Source of the DNA: Neodiprion pinetum
Taxonomy: Eukaryota > Arthropoda > Insecta > Hymenoptera > Diprionidae
Assembly (NCBI RefSeq): GCF_021155775.2
Contig: NC_060234.1
Location: 27,770,026-27,834,025, forward strand
Direction: 5' to 3'
DNA length: 64,000 nt
Below, piece by piece: positions 37,501 to 49,800 of this stretch. The translations under genes and the position numbers were made by a program. The notes under the pieces were generated by a model, which did no database searches, was not told where the DNA came from, and worked only from the letters and a program-made list of their open reading frames with translations. Within the stretch, counting starts at the first letter, position 1. Every line of letters starts with the position of its first letter.

Positions 37501-40500
37501 TGATGGGAGATGGTCGGGCACGTGATAAAGCCGAATTACGGCAAATTTTGTATACCGCGTTATCCTGCGCACACGGAAGAGAAAAAAATTTACGACCTAT
37601 TTGTTTCCTGCTGCAGGTCCGATCCACGTAACGTTCCCAAGAAACCGGTACCCGGCAACGCTTCGGCCACTTTCGCTGCTGCGGCCTAATAGACTTTATT
37701 GTTTTACAGCCCAATTATAGATTACGTTTACGACGCGATCGTCTCTGAGTGCGTACGCCTCTATTACCTTCCATCTCCTAATGAATCTTACAAAAAATTC
37801 AGAGATCCAATTTGAGCCGCATGCGCGCTCGTCGAGTTTACGCTGATGGTGGCATTCGGCGTTTAACCGCGATTCATTTTTCTTTTCCTTTTTGACGCTT
37901 ATGGTACAGATTAGCCAGCTCTAATTCCGAGGATAGTAACTTCGAATTCTCTATTCGCGGTGAGGCTGACTGTTCGGTAATTTCTTGAATTTCACATTTT
38001 AATGGTTACGATTACTTACAACATTTCTGGGATTTCTGACTCTCCCTTACGGAGATCCGTACCCTCAACTTATAGATAATGCTGATTTCCCATAAGAAAA
38101 TAAGTTGGCTTATTTCCGTAAAGACTGACAGCGTTGTAAAGATATACAAATAGCCATTTTCAGAGGACTTTTAGAATTCCGAAATTGCGCTGAGGACACA
38201 CTGCGAGACGTTTGGAACAATCTGTTAAGGAAGCTGGTTCGGGAGTACCTAAGTTCAAATTCAAAACTCGCGGTGTAACTTAAAAACAAGCTGTTGAACT
38301 CTGATCCGAAAATGCAGTTATGAAAATATCAAAAACGTACCCGATACCTGCAGCGGTGGGTGCGCAGGGAAGTTTCGAGCCAAGGTTGACGGGCAGCCGG
38401 TTCTGGACAAAGTAGATGGTATCAGCGAGCAGGAGATAGAGAGAGAGAAAGAGTTATAAAATTGTTATTTTTCCCACGTATTAAGTTTTCGTCAGCGAAG
38501 TCCTAGGCCGAAAGGAGAGTAGGATGTATCCGTATGCGAGGTGTGCCCGAAGAGTGGTACTCGCCGGAAGCCATAGGGCACCGCTATCTGCGCCGCATCT
38601 CGCACCCCCAGCCCCCTGGACCCGTGGAGTCGCGGGTTTCGTGAGGACGTGAAGAGGACGTGAGGAGGACCCGGGAACCGGGGAACTGCAGCCACACGCA
38701 CATAAGCGGGCGCGAGTGCTCCTTCTTTCGGAACGGTGGAAAAGTTGAAAGGGATTACACCGTGAAATTGGAGCCCCTCCAAACGTACCCGGGGCAATTC
38801 GTAGTGGCTCGAAGGGTCGGCCGCCGCCGGAAGCGGACTTTCTTTTATTTTTTATTCCTCTTCTTATGTTCCCCCTCGCCTCGGTGTAGACGGGCCATAC
38901 CGCGATCACGCTGCAGAACCCGCAGCCACCGTTTCGTCTGCCGGATTCTCGGACTCTTCTGACATTACCTGGAATCGAAAAAACCCACTGCCTTTAGGTA
39001 ATTTTGAACATGGTGTCACGTGACCGATTGAAAAGCACTTTTGATAATCAGGATAATTTCACTGGTGAACAAAATTTTGTAACAAGGAGGGTGCTTACCA
39101 ATTTTTAAATAGCTGTCTATCCACATTATAATACTATGTTTGTTATAATTCGATCGAGTCTAGTTTCTGTGTTACCAGACCAGTGTTTCATTTGAAAATT
39201 TTGAATCAATTTGGAGTTTTTCGTCAAGTGATTATGCTATTGTCAAAAAATGTGCACTGACCAGCTATCACCGAATAAAGCTTGCATTAATTTCGAATTG
39301 CGGGAAAAAATATAATGATCATGTAGAAAAACTGCCAATGCTGGGTGAAAAAAACGATAGAAACATTGCTCGATCATGTATGCATCACACGTGTGACGTG
39401 CTTGAAAGAAAAAGTTAAAATACATGCTTCGCTGGCAGAAAACTTTGAATAGCGAAATGGGTTTGCTACTGTAGCAAGCCTGTTGCTGAGCTGGCAAAGA
39501 ACTCGGTTGTACTTAGAAAACAAATTTGTTATACACGGAGTGAAATCCTGTTGATCGAATATTCCGTTACATACTGCAAGCGTTTATGCTGTCGGAATGC
39601 TTCAAACAATTTTATTTTCTTTATGCTGAACTTTTATACTTTATTAGTCTCTGCGATTCATACGCGGTTACAATTACAATTGTATGCATCGATGCTTGAG
39701 TTGTATAACTCGAATACTTTTCCTGCTCGATATTTTAAATGTTGCGAAACATATATATCCGTGTTCCTTGATCAATTGTAATCGTAACTTTACGAGTTTA
39801 AGAGTAAGAAAAAAAAACAGGTTTAATATAATACAGTTCAAAAACCGACTAGCGCTTGAACGAACTGTGAAATAAAAGTGACAGCATCTCGTAAGGCATT
39901 CCGCGATGAGCTTCGAGGATTTGAATCACCGAACGAGAACAAAGACAAAGGTATTGGTCGAGCTTAACAGATATCCAAGGTGCTGATGCGAAGATTTTTC
40001 AATCGCTTCCTAATTGGTTAGCGAAATTACGTTACGAGGAATTGATCCTGCTCCGCAGCAAGAATTTAAAGTCAAAATGATTGAACGCCACGTCTGCAGA
40101 ATCCAACACCAGCTGATCTCTAGCATAGCGACGCAAATTATTTTTACATCTGAAAAAGATACCCGGTTCGCAAGCCAGAAACCGATTATTTCTAATTAAG
40201 AACAAAAATTCCTATTGACTGAGATAACGTTTTGAATAATTTTAAACATAACATTTGTTGCAAATAGTTCCTGCAAAACAAATTACAGATAAAGAAAAAA
40301 AAAATTTCAAAATTTGCAAAAAACAATTTTACATGTTTTATTTTCAGAACTCTTTATTCCGAATATTCCGACTTCAAATTGTAAAGTAAAGTGATTTAGT
40401 CCCGTGATTTCCAAACACATAGACAAAGAAACAGTATTGTAAACGACGACAAGGAAATTTTCTAAAACAGTCCAAAAAAATTTAAACTTCAAAATTTTCC

Positions 40501-42269
40501 AAGAAAGTACCTGTCATTGAAAAACGCTCATTCTCCGGAAACAGAGAGTGAAGGTGTGCGTGCAAGTGGTTTCGAACACTTTCGTAGTGGCCGAGTGGTA
40601 ATGAGACAAGTTGTTATTTGCACGTGATGTCGATTTAAATGCTGGATATTTTGTGGCACGTATAATATAAGTAGGCTGCGCGATTATATTCGCATTAGCC
40701 GAGGTGTATTGCAGTGCAAAATTGCGCCCGAGACTTGAATCACGCGGTGTAAAACGCCACACACGATGCATTCCACCATATTGTTGTCGTGAAAAGAGCG
40801 TAACAATTTCTGCCCTGTCGGCGAACAGTGGAGAAAACTTTCATTTCTTGAGTTCTACCGATTTCACAATCCGCGCTGATTTACGCGCGTTGGTTTGATT
40901 CGATTCCCTCGTGACAACTGGTTATGGAACAAAACGTATTACAACATTTAGACACGGTACACCTTATTGCGGTCTTCCTGATTTATTGCTTGCATTCCAG
41001 GACTCAAATACTCGCACATACTCCGATATTCCCGCAGTCCAATACCTCATTGGTCTCACCCCGTGCACATTGCACGATTATGCCGCAGCTTTGACCGCTC
41101 ATACTTATAGCTGTGTGTATAGAATGTGTATCTAAAATTATGCACTCACGTGCTCTAATATGCAGACTTTGTCAAAAAAGTAAGATAGCTTTTTGGTTCG
41201 AATACAGTCGTCAATTCTCTCATGAGTTACGAAATGTCACGGAGCCTGCTGACTAGTCCAAAAATTACATCAAGTAGTTGTGTTTTGGAGTTCGTGTTTA
41301 TTTCTGTTTATATTTTATATATGAGAGTATGAAAAGAGTAGATTCGATACGATGTATAACTGAAATCACCTTATTTAACTTGACGCTGAATAAACGACGT
41401 ATAATTTTTCGTTGGTGACAGAAATTTGGATTCAGGAATTAAACTTGGATCGTCTAACACAACAATTGTTTCACAGAATATCTATTCTAACGTTACTCTT
41501 TGAATGTTTCATTATATTATCTTTCCATAAGAATAGTATTTTCAATTTGGACTGAGGTGTATAATTGCCCAAAAAATAACGCTTTCGAATTGACTTATGG
41601 TGTTTCTGCCTAAAAATTCAGTATTATTTCTCTAATACAATTTTATTCTGACTTGATAATCACCGCAAGCTTACTCCGAGCTATAGAATTTCGAAAAGTT
41701 TGAGTTACATATTATCAAATATCATATCACGATTTGTCTACTTCAATCCAAATTTCACTTGAATTGAAATTTCGAACTGCGATTGAAAAATATTTGAAAA
41801 ATTTTTCTTTTATTTAAATGTGGAACCATAAAATCATCAAATCCGAAATAGTTGTGCATCTACAATCGGTATATATCAGATAATCAGCGTCAAAATAACA
41901 TTGCACAAGTCGGATTTTCAGGTGCTCCAACTTCATGACCATATACATTACATCAAACCACAACGAAATAACGTCCAGCTATGAAGCAGCGTTATTATTA
42001 ATACCGCGTGAACATTGACGGATTCGCGAAACGATTCGAAGAGTCCGATCTACGTGTCACGCTTCCATAATGAAACTTTGTGATAAATATGCGATCGACG
42101 TGAAACGCAAGTGCCCCCCGCACCCTGTCCGAAAAGTTTGCAGGGGGGTCGCGACACGCGACGAATAATCGGAGCTCGGTGTATCGGAGCCACGGCTGGT
42201 TATGAATGGCCGAAGGTGGTGGTGTCGGTGTAGGCCGCGTATCGAACAAGCATCTGCGTGTCGCTTGTT

Positions 42270-42290
42270 GGGCCCCGGGGCCCCGGGGCC
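42270..42290. repeat. GGCCCC/GGGGCC tract of 21 bp
   Basis: A GC-only self-complementary tract (GGGCCCCGGGGCCCC and so on) within a CpG-rich island. It can form a hairpin and is likely to be hard to sequence. Confidence 0.85.
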
Positions 42291-45200
42291 ACCTCGAGCT
42301 GGCCGAGCCGCGACGTTAAGGAAGCCGCAGCACACGCAGTCCTCTCCGCCGGGTGTCGAAACACCTCGACCAATTATTGAGAAACTGGAATCCCTGACCA
42401 CCCAGCCTCCTCTCGCCGGACCACCGCATCTACCGAAAGGAAATCGGTGCAGAGATGAGACCGCACCTCGCCGCTTAATTAGGCCGGGTGTATTCCGAGT
42501 CGGCCAGCGAGTAGTCACCGAATGATGTGTGTCCCTGTTTTCTATTTCAGCTTTTAATGCTCGTAACACCGAGCCTTGACGGACTCACTCGCTCCGAATC
42601 GTATAAACACCTAATTTCGACGAGACGAGCTGCATACGAATTTCGCCTCCGGTTGTATTCGTTCGAGTATTAAGAAAAAAACCAGAACCGTGAACCTAAT
42701 GGACGCGAGGTTTTCCGCTGATTCTTAATTATCACGCCACTGCTGCGTATTCCGGATCACGTCGCAAGAAGCGCAAAATCCATTCTTCGAATTCCAGCCG
42801 TACGTTGGTGACCGTTGAAGCGAGGCTCATGCACGCTTAGCATATTTGCACATCACGCCTGCATCTCGTTCCCTCACGGTGACGGAAGATCAAAGATTGC
42901 CCGACCCTGGCGAAAATACAGTCGGAGTGATCTCAAGGATCGCGATGAAATGCCGATGTGGCGGGCAGAGGGTTTATCGGGAGGATCGGTAGTTCACGAA
43001 GGATACGACCGCCGAACCGAGCAATTGGTTGGTATACGTCTGTCCGTGCGTGGAAGAAGGCGCTCTTTTAATTGCGTTGTTAAAAGTTGATCCCGCTGCG
43101 CGAAGACGACATTCTGCACCGCGTTTATCTCCCTCGATCTTCGATCGTTCGGTAACCGATCTGTATTAGACTCTCCCCGGAGATCGTATCGCCTGGGGAG
43201 TGCGGTCAGCCCGACCCCGTCGCCCGATCTTTATCTCCGGAACACCCTTGCCAATGGACCTTCCGTCCGTCGATCGGTGGATACCGCTGGTTGCCGTACA
43301 CGGGTGTACACTCACAGTCGCACGAATGGTGTCCCGTCCTCCGCAGCGGCACCCAGATATCATTTCGTCGATCCATCTAATGGGAATCGCATTGGTCACG
43401 TATTCCTCACCCAACATCTGTGACACCGCAGGTAAGTAGTGGAGGGTTCGAGGAGACGGAGCACCGTGCAAAAAGGCAAACGAGATCGGTCTTTCTCGAC
43501 GCGGGATTTTTTTCTTCCGAAAGAACAAAAATGCAAGAAAGCCGCCATTGGGTCTAAGCCTTTGCATCACTTAACCAAATTTCCCCGATCCATCGACGCC
43601 CGATGCTTGTCCATGTTCAGCTGACGAGAGTTTCCTCGAACGCACATTCACCACGAAATCACTCGCATATGCGAAATTGCACCCTATTTTCAGCTATCAG
43701 TGTCGGTGCCAGGGGTGCGGGGGTCGGAACCCACGCATTAGAGGGCTGACTCATCTCCGCGGATCCGTCCGATGGGGTGTATCGGTATCACCCTTCGCCC
43801 CATCAGCCGCCAATCCAACCTAACCCGGGTGCCAGTCTCGCCCCGTTCAATCCGTCCCGATTCTTCCCCTTCCAGGATAAAGTTGGGATATGTAACATAT
43901 TTGTGACGGTTCGATAGGCCGCACCCCGGCTACAGACGCGTCTGTTCGTTTGTGAAATTAGTGCTGGTTTTGTCGTGCTTAAGAGTCGGGGTGATTTCAA
44001 CCAGGGGCCACTGCATGGGATTGGCAGTATAGGAGGAACCGTGGAAGGACGACTGTGCTTGTGTACACGGTGTTTGTTCTAGCGGGCACTTAAGATCCGT
44101 GGTTAATCGCTCCCGCGCATATTAGTCATCGGATCGTAAATTTATCCCAGCATTTTATCTTCGGATCGATTTTTAGTCCAGGATTGGATTCCGCTTCCGA
44201 AACTACTTGCAGGTCTGCAGGACTCGGTGAAACGCTTAAAAATCACACGAAGAAGTTTGAAAATTTCAGTTGTTCAAGGGATACGTGGCCAGAGAATTTT
44301 AATGACAAAACACTGAGTTATCATGATTTTCAATTACCCTAGATGAACATATTAGGAATCTACGAAACAGATCTCGTTGTAGTTCAGTTACTGCGCGGTT
44401 TGTTGGTCAACTTCACGTTGAAGCTCCCACACAATCCGACCGTTTTCGAATAATTCATGACCGATAAATAAAATCGTTGAACGAGAGTTAATGAGACAAA
44501 CGCAAGACTATGTTACGTGGATGTGACCAAGCCTCAAGAGCAGTCGTAAGCCGGACCTACACTTAGCACCTATCGGTGTTCGAAGTTGAAACTGCATCCG
44601 GTGAACGAATGGTGTTGATTCGACGTTAGCCTTTAAGCCCCAGGTCTGTCAGGATTAATTACACCGCGGCTGAGTACATATATTCCTGGGATGAGCGGCT
44701 CCTCTGACAGTGACTTCCTTTATCGAAAAATCGTTACGAATGAAAGAAGAGATCGCACCTTGGGTCTGGAATTATGGAAACGGCTGCGTCGCATGTATAT
44801 TAATTCGTTAATAAAACGGGGGTCTCGTCCTGCAACGCAGCTGCCCGGGGCACGCAGGGCTGATCCGTTTCAGAGAAGGGGGCTTTTAAGCCCACTAATT
44901 ACGTAAGCAAATTAACACTCGTTCGGCATTCCCTCCGCGTCGCGATACCGGGGCTTCGCTAAATTCGCGGCAACTCATCAAACCGCGCCAACTGTCGTCG
45001 CTCTCTCCTGCGTCGCTGCGAGGACGTGTCATCAAAAAGTGCGAAAGCTTAATTGAAGGAATTGAATCTTCCGCCTGGTCAACTCGCAATCAGAGCTCCC
45101 AGCTCGCCGAGCCTTCGAGCCGGAATCGCAGTCGGTTACGCTGTCTCGAGGGGTGAGAGGAGGACCGACAAACGGCAGGGAGGCGGCTGGACCAGAGGAT

Positions 45201-45975
45201 CAACCGACAGGCTCCTCCACCAGCCTGGTGGATACCTCGCGCGCTTTCCTCCTCGCCTCTATAAGGATCTCGCGTTGATTCTAGCGTCTAGACAACTTTA
45301 TACCGCCAAGTGTCACGCATTGCTAAGGCTCTATTCACACCGGGACACCTTTATTCGATACGCGTCTTCGACGAATATATCATCGAAACTGTGAGAAGTC
45401 GGTTGAAATTGACACACAATAGCGACGTCATCACTTGTACCGCTGATGCAATGAGTTTATACAGGTACTGTGGTGACAACACGAGTCCGAAGATTACCAT
45501 ATTTTCGATTTGTTTTAGTCTATAGAGGGCTAGAATTAAAAATACCAACACGGTTGACCAATTTTGCATGGTGACTAGGCGGAAAACAAGTTGCTCAATC
45601 AAATCCATCCTGTTTAGCGTAATAGATTTTCTACCACCAGGTGGCATCTACTCGATACACACTGGATCCCAATAACTTCATTGTCTTGTGGACTGAACGA
45701 ATGAACCTGCACCTGTATCACTTAAAAAAAAGTTCCAATTCGCCGATAACTTAATGGGCATCTTTTCGATCGCTCTTCGCGAACGTTGCGATAATTAACG
45801 TGGCCCTCTACTGGGCGTTGATTAATGGTTTCGTCGCACGACGGACATCGGAAGACGTATAGAGCTTCTTCATTCTATGTATATTAAGAAGACGTTTGAT
45901 GTCCAGCTGTGTGGATGGAGCTTACATTAGGTTCCCTCAACTGGCAATCGTCGGTCGCCGAGGAAGGCGCAGGAT

Positions 45976-46086
45976 CGGTACAATAAGCGTCTGCTGCGAA
46001 CCAAGAGCTGGATATACTCTCGGTCAGCGGCTTTGATGACGCGACACTTTTTACATCGTTGTGCCGTATCGTCGGGACAATTCACT
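45976..46086 (+). repeat. Noncoding duplicated module, copy A
   Basis: Shares three ordered blocks with copy B at 46716-46829: CGGTACAATAAGCGTCTG, then CTTTTTACATCG, then CGTCGGGACAATTCACT (identical over 17 bases). Spacing between blocks is similar in both copies. The orientation is direct and the offset is about 740 bases. No open frame is conserved between the copies, so the shared constraint is not obviously protein coding. Confidence 0.65.
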
Positions 46087-46715
46087 CATCCGCTTTTTAA
46101 CTCGTCACGCGTTACTTATTAACCATATTGCATCTCTTATGCCGCAAGAAAATTTGCCCCGCCATTATTTTTCTATTAAAAATTGGCAAAATTTGGGAAA
46201 AATTTATGCGCATGCTTTTACACTTGATTTCACAATTTCTGCGGTTTGATTAATTGCGAGTAAAAGAAACGAGTCCAGCTCTACTTTGATCTTAGGTTAA
46301 ATGTGTTCGGGATTTCAACAATGAAAGACTATATAGACCCTGTGTTTTTATCGTTAACTCGAGTATTGTTATATGCTTTGCAAGTTTACCCCGGTTTCCG
46401 AGCTGCATCGAATAACGATAAATTTTTCAACTTTTTAACCCATCAAGATCGATAATCCACTCATAACTCTGTGTTTGAAAAAGGTGTTTGCCGTTCGCTC
46501 TGCAGCGGATTACATGCCCCTTAACGAGCACCAGAGCAAGGCGCGCGTTCCTTTCTTCACGCGATTCCGCAGAGGAAAGCGTCCGTCTATTTCCATCTCT
46601 ACTTCTCGAGAATAGAGCGCAAGAAAAGGACAACAGGAAGAAGAATAAGGCGAGGAGTTTGCCGTTTCCTTTTTCCATCGGGAATCGTTGATCGTCGTTG
46701 AGGTAAAAGCGTGGA

Positions 46716-46829
46716 CCGGTATAATAAGCTTCTGTAACGACAAGTGGGAGAGGTAGGTAGCTTCCCCGCAGGGCCTGAGGGCATGGCTTTTTGCATCGGC
46801 CATTGTCGAAGGCGTCGGGACAATTCACT
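46716..46829 (+). repeat. Noncoding duplicated module, copy B
   Basis: Counterpart of copy A, carrying CCGGTATAATAAGCTTCTG, CTTTTTGCATCG and CGTCGGGACAATTCACT in the same order. The DNA between the copies (46087-46715) is AT-rich and then GC-rich, with no further copy seen. Confidence 0.65.
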
Positions 46830-49800
46830 TAGCGATTCTTTGGTACTTCGATCAAAGACGAAGAGAAGCTGCAGTGTGATTTTCTCTTTCTTTCTTCTCC
46901 TTCGTCTTCTCTTAAATCGTCGCTTTGCCGAGGCTCGAGCTCCCTCTCGATTTCAGCCAGCTTCAATATTTCGCCCTCAAGACGTGCCCGAATCACAGCG
47001 CCCGATGCAGTAAGCGATGGATGCCACTCAATTAATCTAATGAATCATAAATCCGTTCGCATCTCCTCCTCGTCTCCTCGACTCCTCCCGTCAGGCCGAT
47101 ACCTCGAGATGCAGCTCGAGCCAAACACCGAGACTCGAAGACAGCGGCTGGGGCAGCTGCTCGCTTTTCAGTCCCACCTGCAGTTTGTCGCAAGCCTAAT
47201 TACGCGTACGAGGTAATATGGCGCCGGATTCACGCTGCAGACGCCGAACGACGAATGCAACGGATCCTTGATACGATTCATCGGGAACCACACAGGATAT
47301 TATTTCTACTGCAGGACGCAAGAAATTCTGTATCAGACATATTCTGCTTCGGTTGTAGCATCTTAGTAAATACTTTTTTTCAAACTTTCATACTCGACCA
47401 CTTTGTGGATACTCTTTTTTCGATACCGATGATACACCGTATCAAGTAAAAGTTATGCTAGGAACGAAAAATAATATTAACATCATCGAAAAAATTCAGT
47501 CGTCAGTGACTGTGTAATTTAGAGCAATTCCAGGAGCAGATGTGTGATTTTACTAGACTATTCAGGCTACGTTCAGTCAAAAATTGTTTTAAAATGTTTC
47601 TAAAATTTTTTCGTGTCATCTCTTTAAATTCTCTGTAATATACATGGACCACATTTCTTAGAATAGTGCCACGCTGCATTCACATTTTCGAACAAGTACT
47701 AAGTTTGAAACATAGCCATTTGAAAGTGAATAAGATACTATATCGTTATTTGAAAGTTCATGTACTCGATAGCCCGCGTTACACAGTCATGAAATGAGCC
47801 TTCAATCGTTACGAAAACTTTTTTAAAATTTACCAGTGATGACAACCGTTAAGAGTGGCTGCAGGGATTGAAAAGTAAAAATAATCAAGAAGCGAGCAAA
47901 ACAATGTGGTAATGACCTAAATCATTCGAAAACGAGGAGGACTTTGTGATTTCAATACGAATCCCACAAGTTATAACAAACACCTTTTAAGATCCATGAA
48001 GAAATTGGCCCTATTACAGCAAAAAGAAAGCCATACGGATCAAAGTTACGATACCAAAGTTGTAACGCAATAACTTTCGATAATTGGTTGATTCGTTATG
48101 CCTCCGTGCAGCTGATGGGAAGAAATTCCTTTCAATAATTGCGTCGCACGTATAATACGCGGTTCATATTGACGTTATATTTAGCATAAGTGAAATCTTT
48201 TAATTTCACGTACGCAATCTGCAGGCAGCGCTGCCTTCACATCGTATCGACGCGTTTGATTGCATCTACGAATCGCACTGCTGCAGGTTCAGGCTGCTGT
48301 TCGCGTCACCTGCTGCAGGCGTTTCTCTCGTTTTGATTTCGAGGCGATTCGATCACCTGGAGGAGATATTACAGTAACGTGACGAAATACCGGCATCGGA
48401 GGACCGCGAGTGTATTTTACGAGTCGGGTTTCATGCGCCTGCAGCAGCAGAGCTGAGTAACCTGATTACTTATTTGGTGTGTGACGTTTTTAGTACGAGT
48501 AAATTAAACTTCCTCAATATCGCGGTGGGTATTCACTGATAGCATAGAACGTCTTTCGCTGTGATGACCCACGGAAACTCCACACGTTTAAACTTTTAAA
48601 TTACTCCTGCACCCGGTAAGCACTCGCTGGTTATGGGTAGGCAAGCCTGTAGAACAAATTAAGAATCTCCACAGTAGCTTCGAACGGCTGGCAATAAGTT
48701 TCCTCCACGTATACGTGGCCTATTACCTGTATATATGATTTCCTGCAGGTCCCACGTCGCGCCGAAAGCTCGCAGGCCACGGCCGATGAGAAAGACTCGT
48801 TTTGTTTTCTCTCTTTCCATTTCTCTCTTTCTTCTATCCATTTTAATTTTTTCATCAATGTAGGTATAAATTAGCCGTGGCTATCAGGAAGTTCGTCTAC
48901 TTTCGATCATTCAACAATTGTACAGATGTAACGTGTACGTATACGTTTCCTTTCTTCTGTTAACGCAGGTGGCCTGTTTCTGTTCTGTGGAAACTTATTC
49001 ACCGTGAACTTTATCCTCTCAGTGCACACGTCGGCACAGTCGAAACAGTGAGAATTTAGGCGCAGGTGATTTCAACTTATATTTTCACTCAACACGATCG
49101 TATAGTAAATGGCAAAGACAGATTGATGAAAATTAGATTTGCTCACTTGGTTCTGAATACATGTATTTTTTTCTATTGCAATATTCAAATCACAATTGAT
49201 TGAAACTCGATGATTTATCTGAAAATTTTTTAAGTTTCCAAATCAAAGATAATGCATTTCAGCAATACCTTCATCCCAAAGCATGTTATAAAATGCTTCC
49301 ACTCTTGATGCGATAAAAGCGTCTACACCAAAAAACAAAAGGTCTAACAGCTGGAAGCCGCCAACAATCGAGATAGAATGTTACAACATTTATATTGTCA
49401 TAAACTGGAAGATGCAGTAAGTTCTTGATATTAATAAAGAAACAATCGTCATTAACTCTTGATGATCGGTAAATTAAAATAAGTGGCGGAATGCCTGAAC
49501 TATTATTCTCATTTCAGGACTCATTTGTTCGTCGAAAACATCAAATATTTTCGAAACATGTAATATCAACTGAATTTTGGTTTCCAATCAACTGAAACCA
49601 AAATCCATTTGATATCACGCGAATAAGCCAGAATCATTGTTGTCTCGAGAATCAGTGGTTAAAGAGCCAACGAGGTGATTCGTAACGTGGCATTCTCTGA
49701 CTCCGACTACCCTTTTCCCTTTTCAATCCGAGTCTTGAAAGAATTCTTAATAAAGTATAAGCTCGATTAGCCAATTAAAACGTTGTGCAAATAAAGGAAT

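Larger units (their letters stand above)
31829..45975. other. Gene desert, continued
   Basis: Mixed AT-rich DNA and GC-rich islands (about 35.6-36.1, 37.0-37.3, 38.5-38.95, 42.1-42.5, 43.1-43.6 and 45.05-45.25 kb). A 168-codon plus frame (32117-32623) and several frames of 100-170 codons in the 35-36 and 42 kb islands were inspected and not accepted. 39.0-41.9 kb is AT-rich, and I see nothing in it beyond a lone TACACGGAG (39532-39540). Confidence 0.45.

Noticed and set aside
40584..40670. tRNA-like GTGGCCGAGTGGT (A box of Ser/Leu tRNAs)
   Set aside because: No GGTTCGAATCC-type B box or acceptor stem pairing follows at the right distance.
42057..42569. 170-codon minus and 107-codon plus frames
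   Set aside because: Same CpG-rich composition effect, with the GGCCCC tract inside. No homology recognised.
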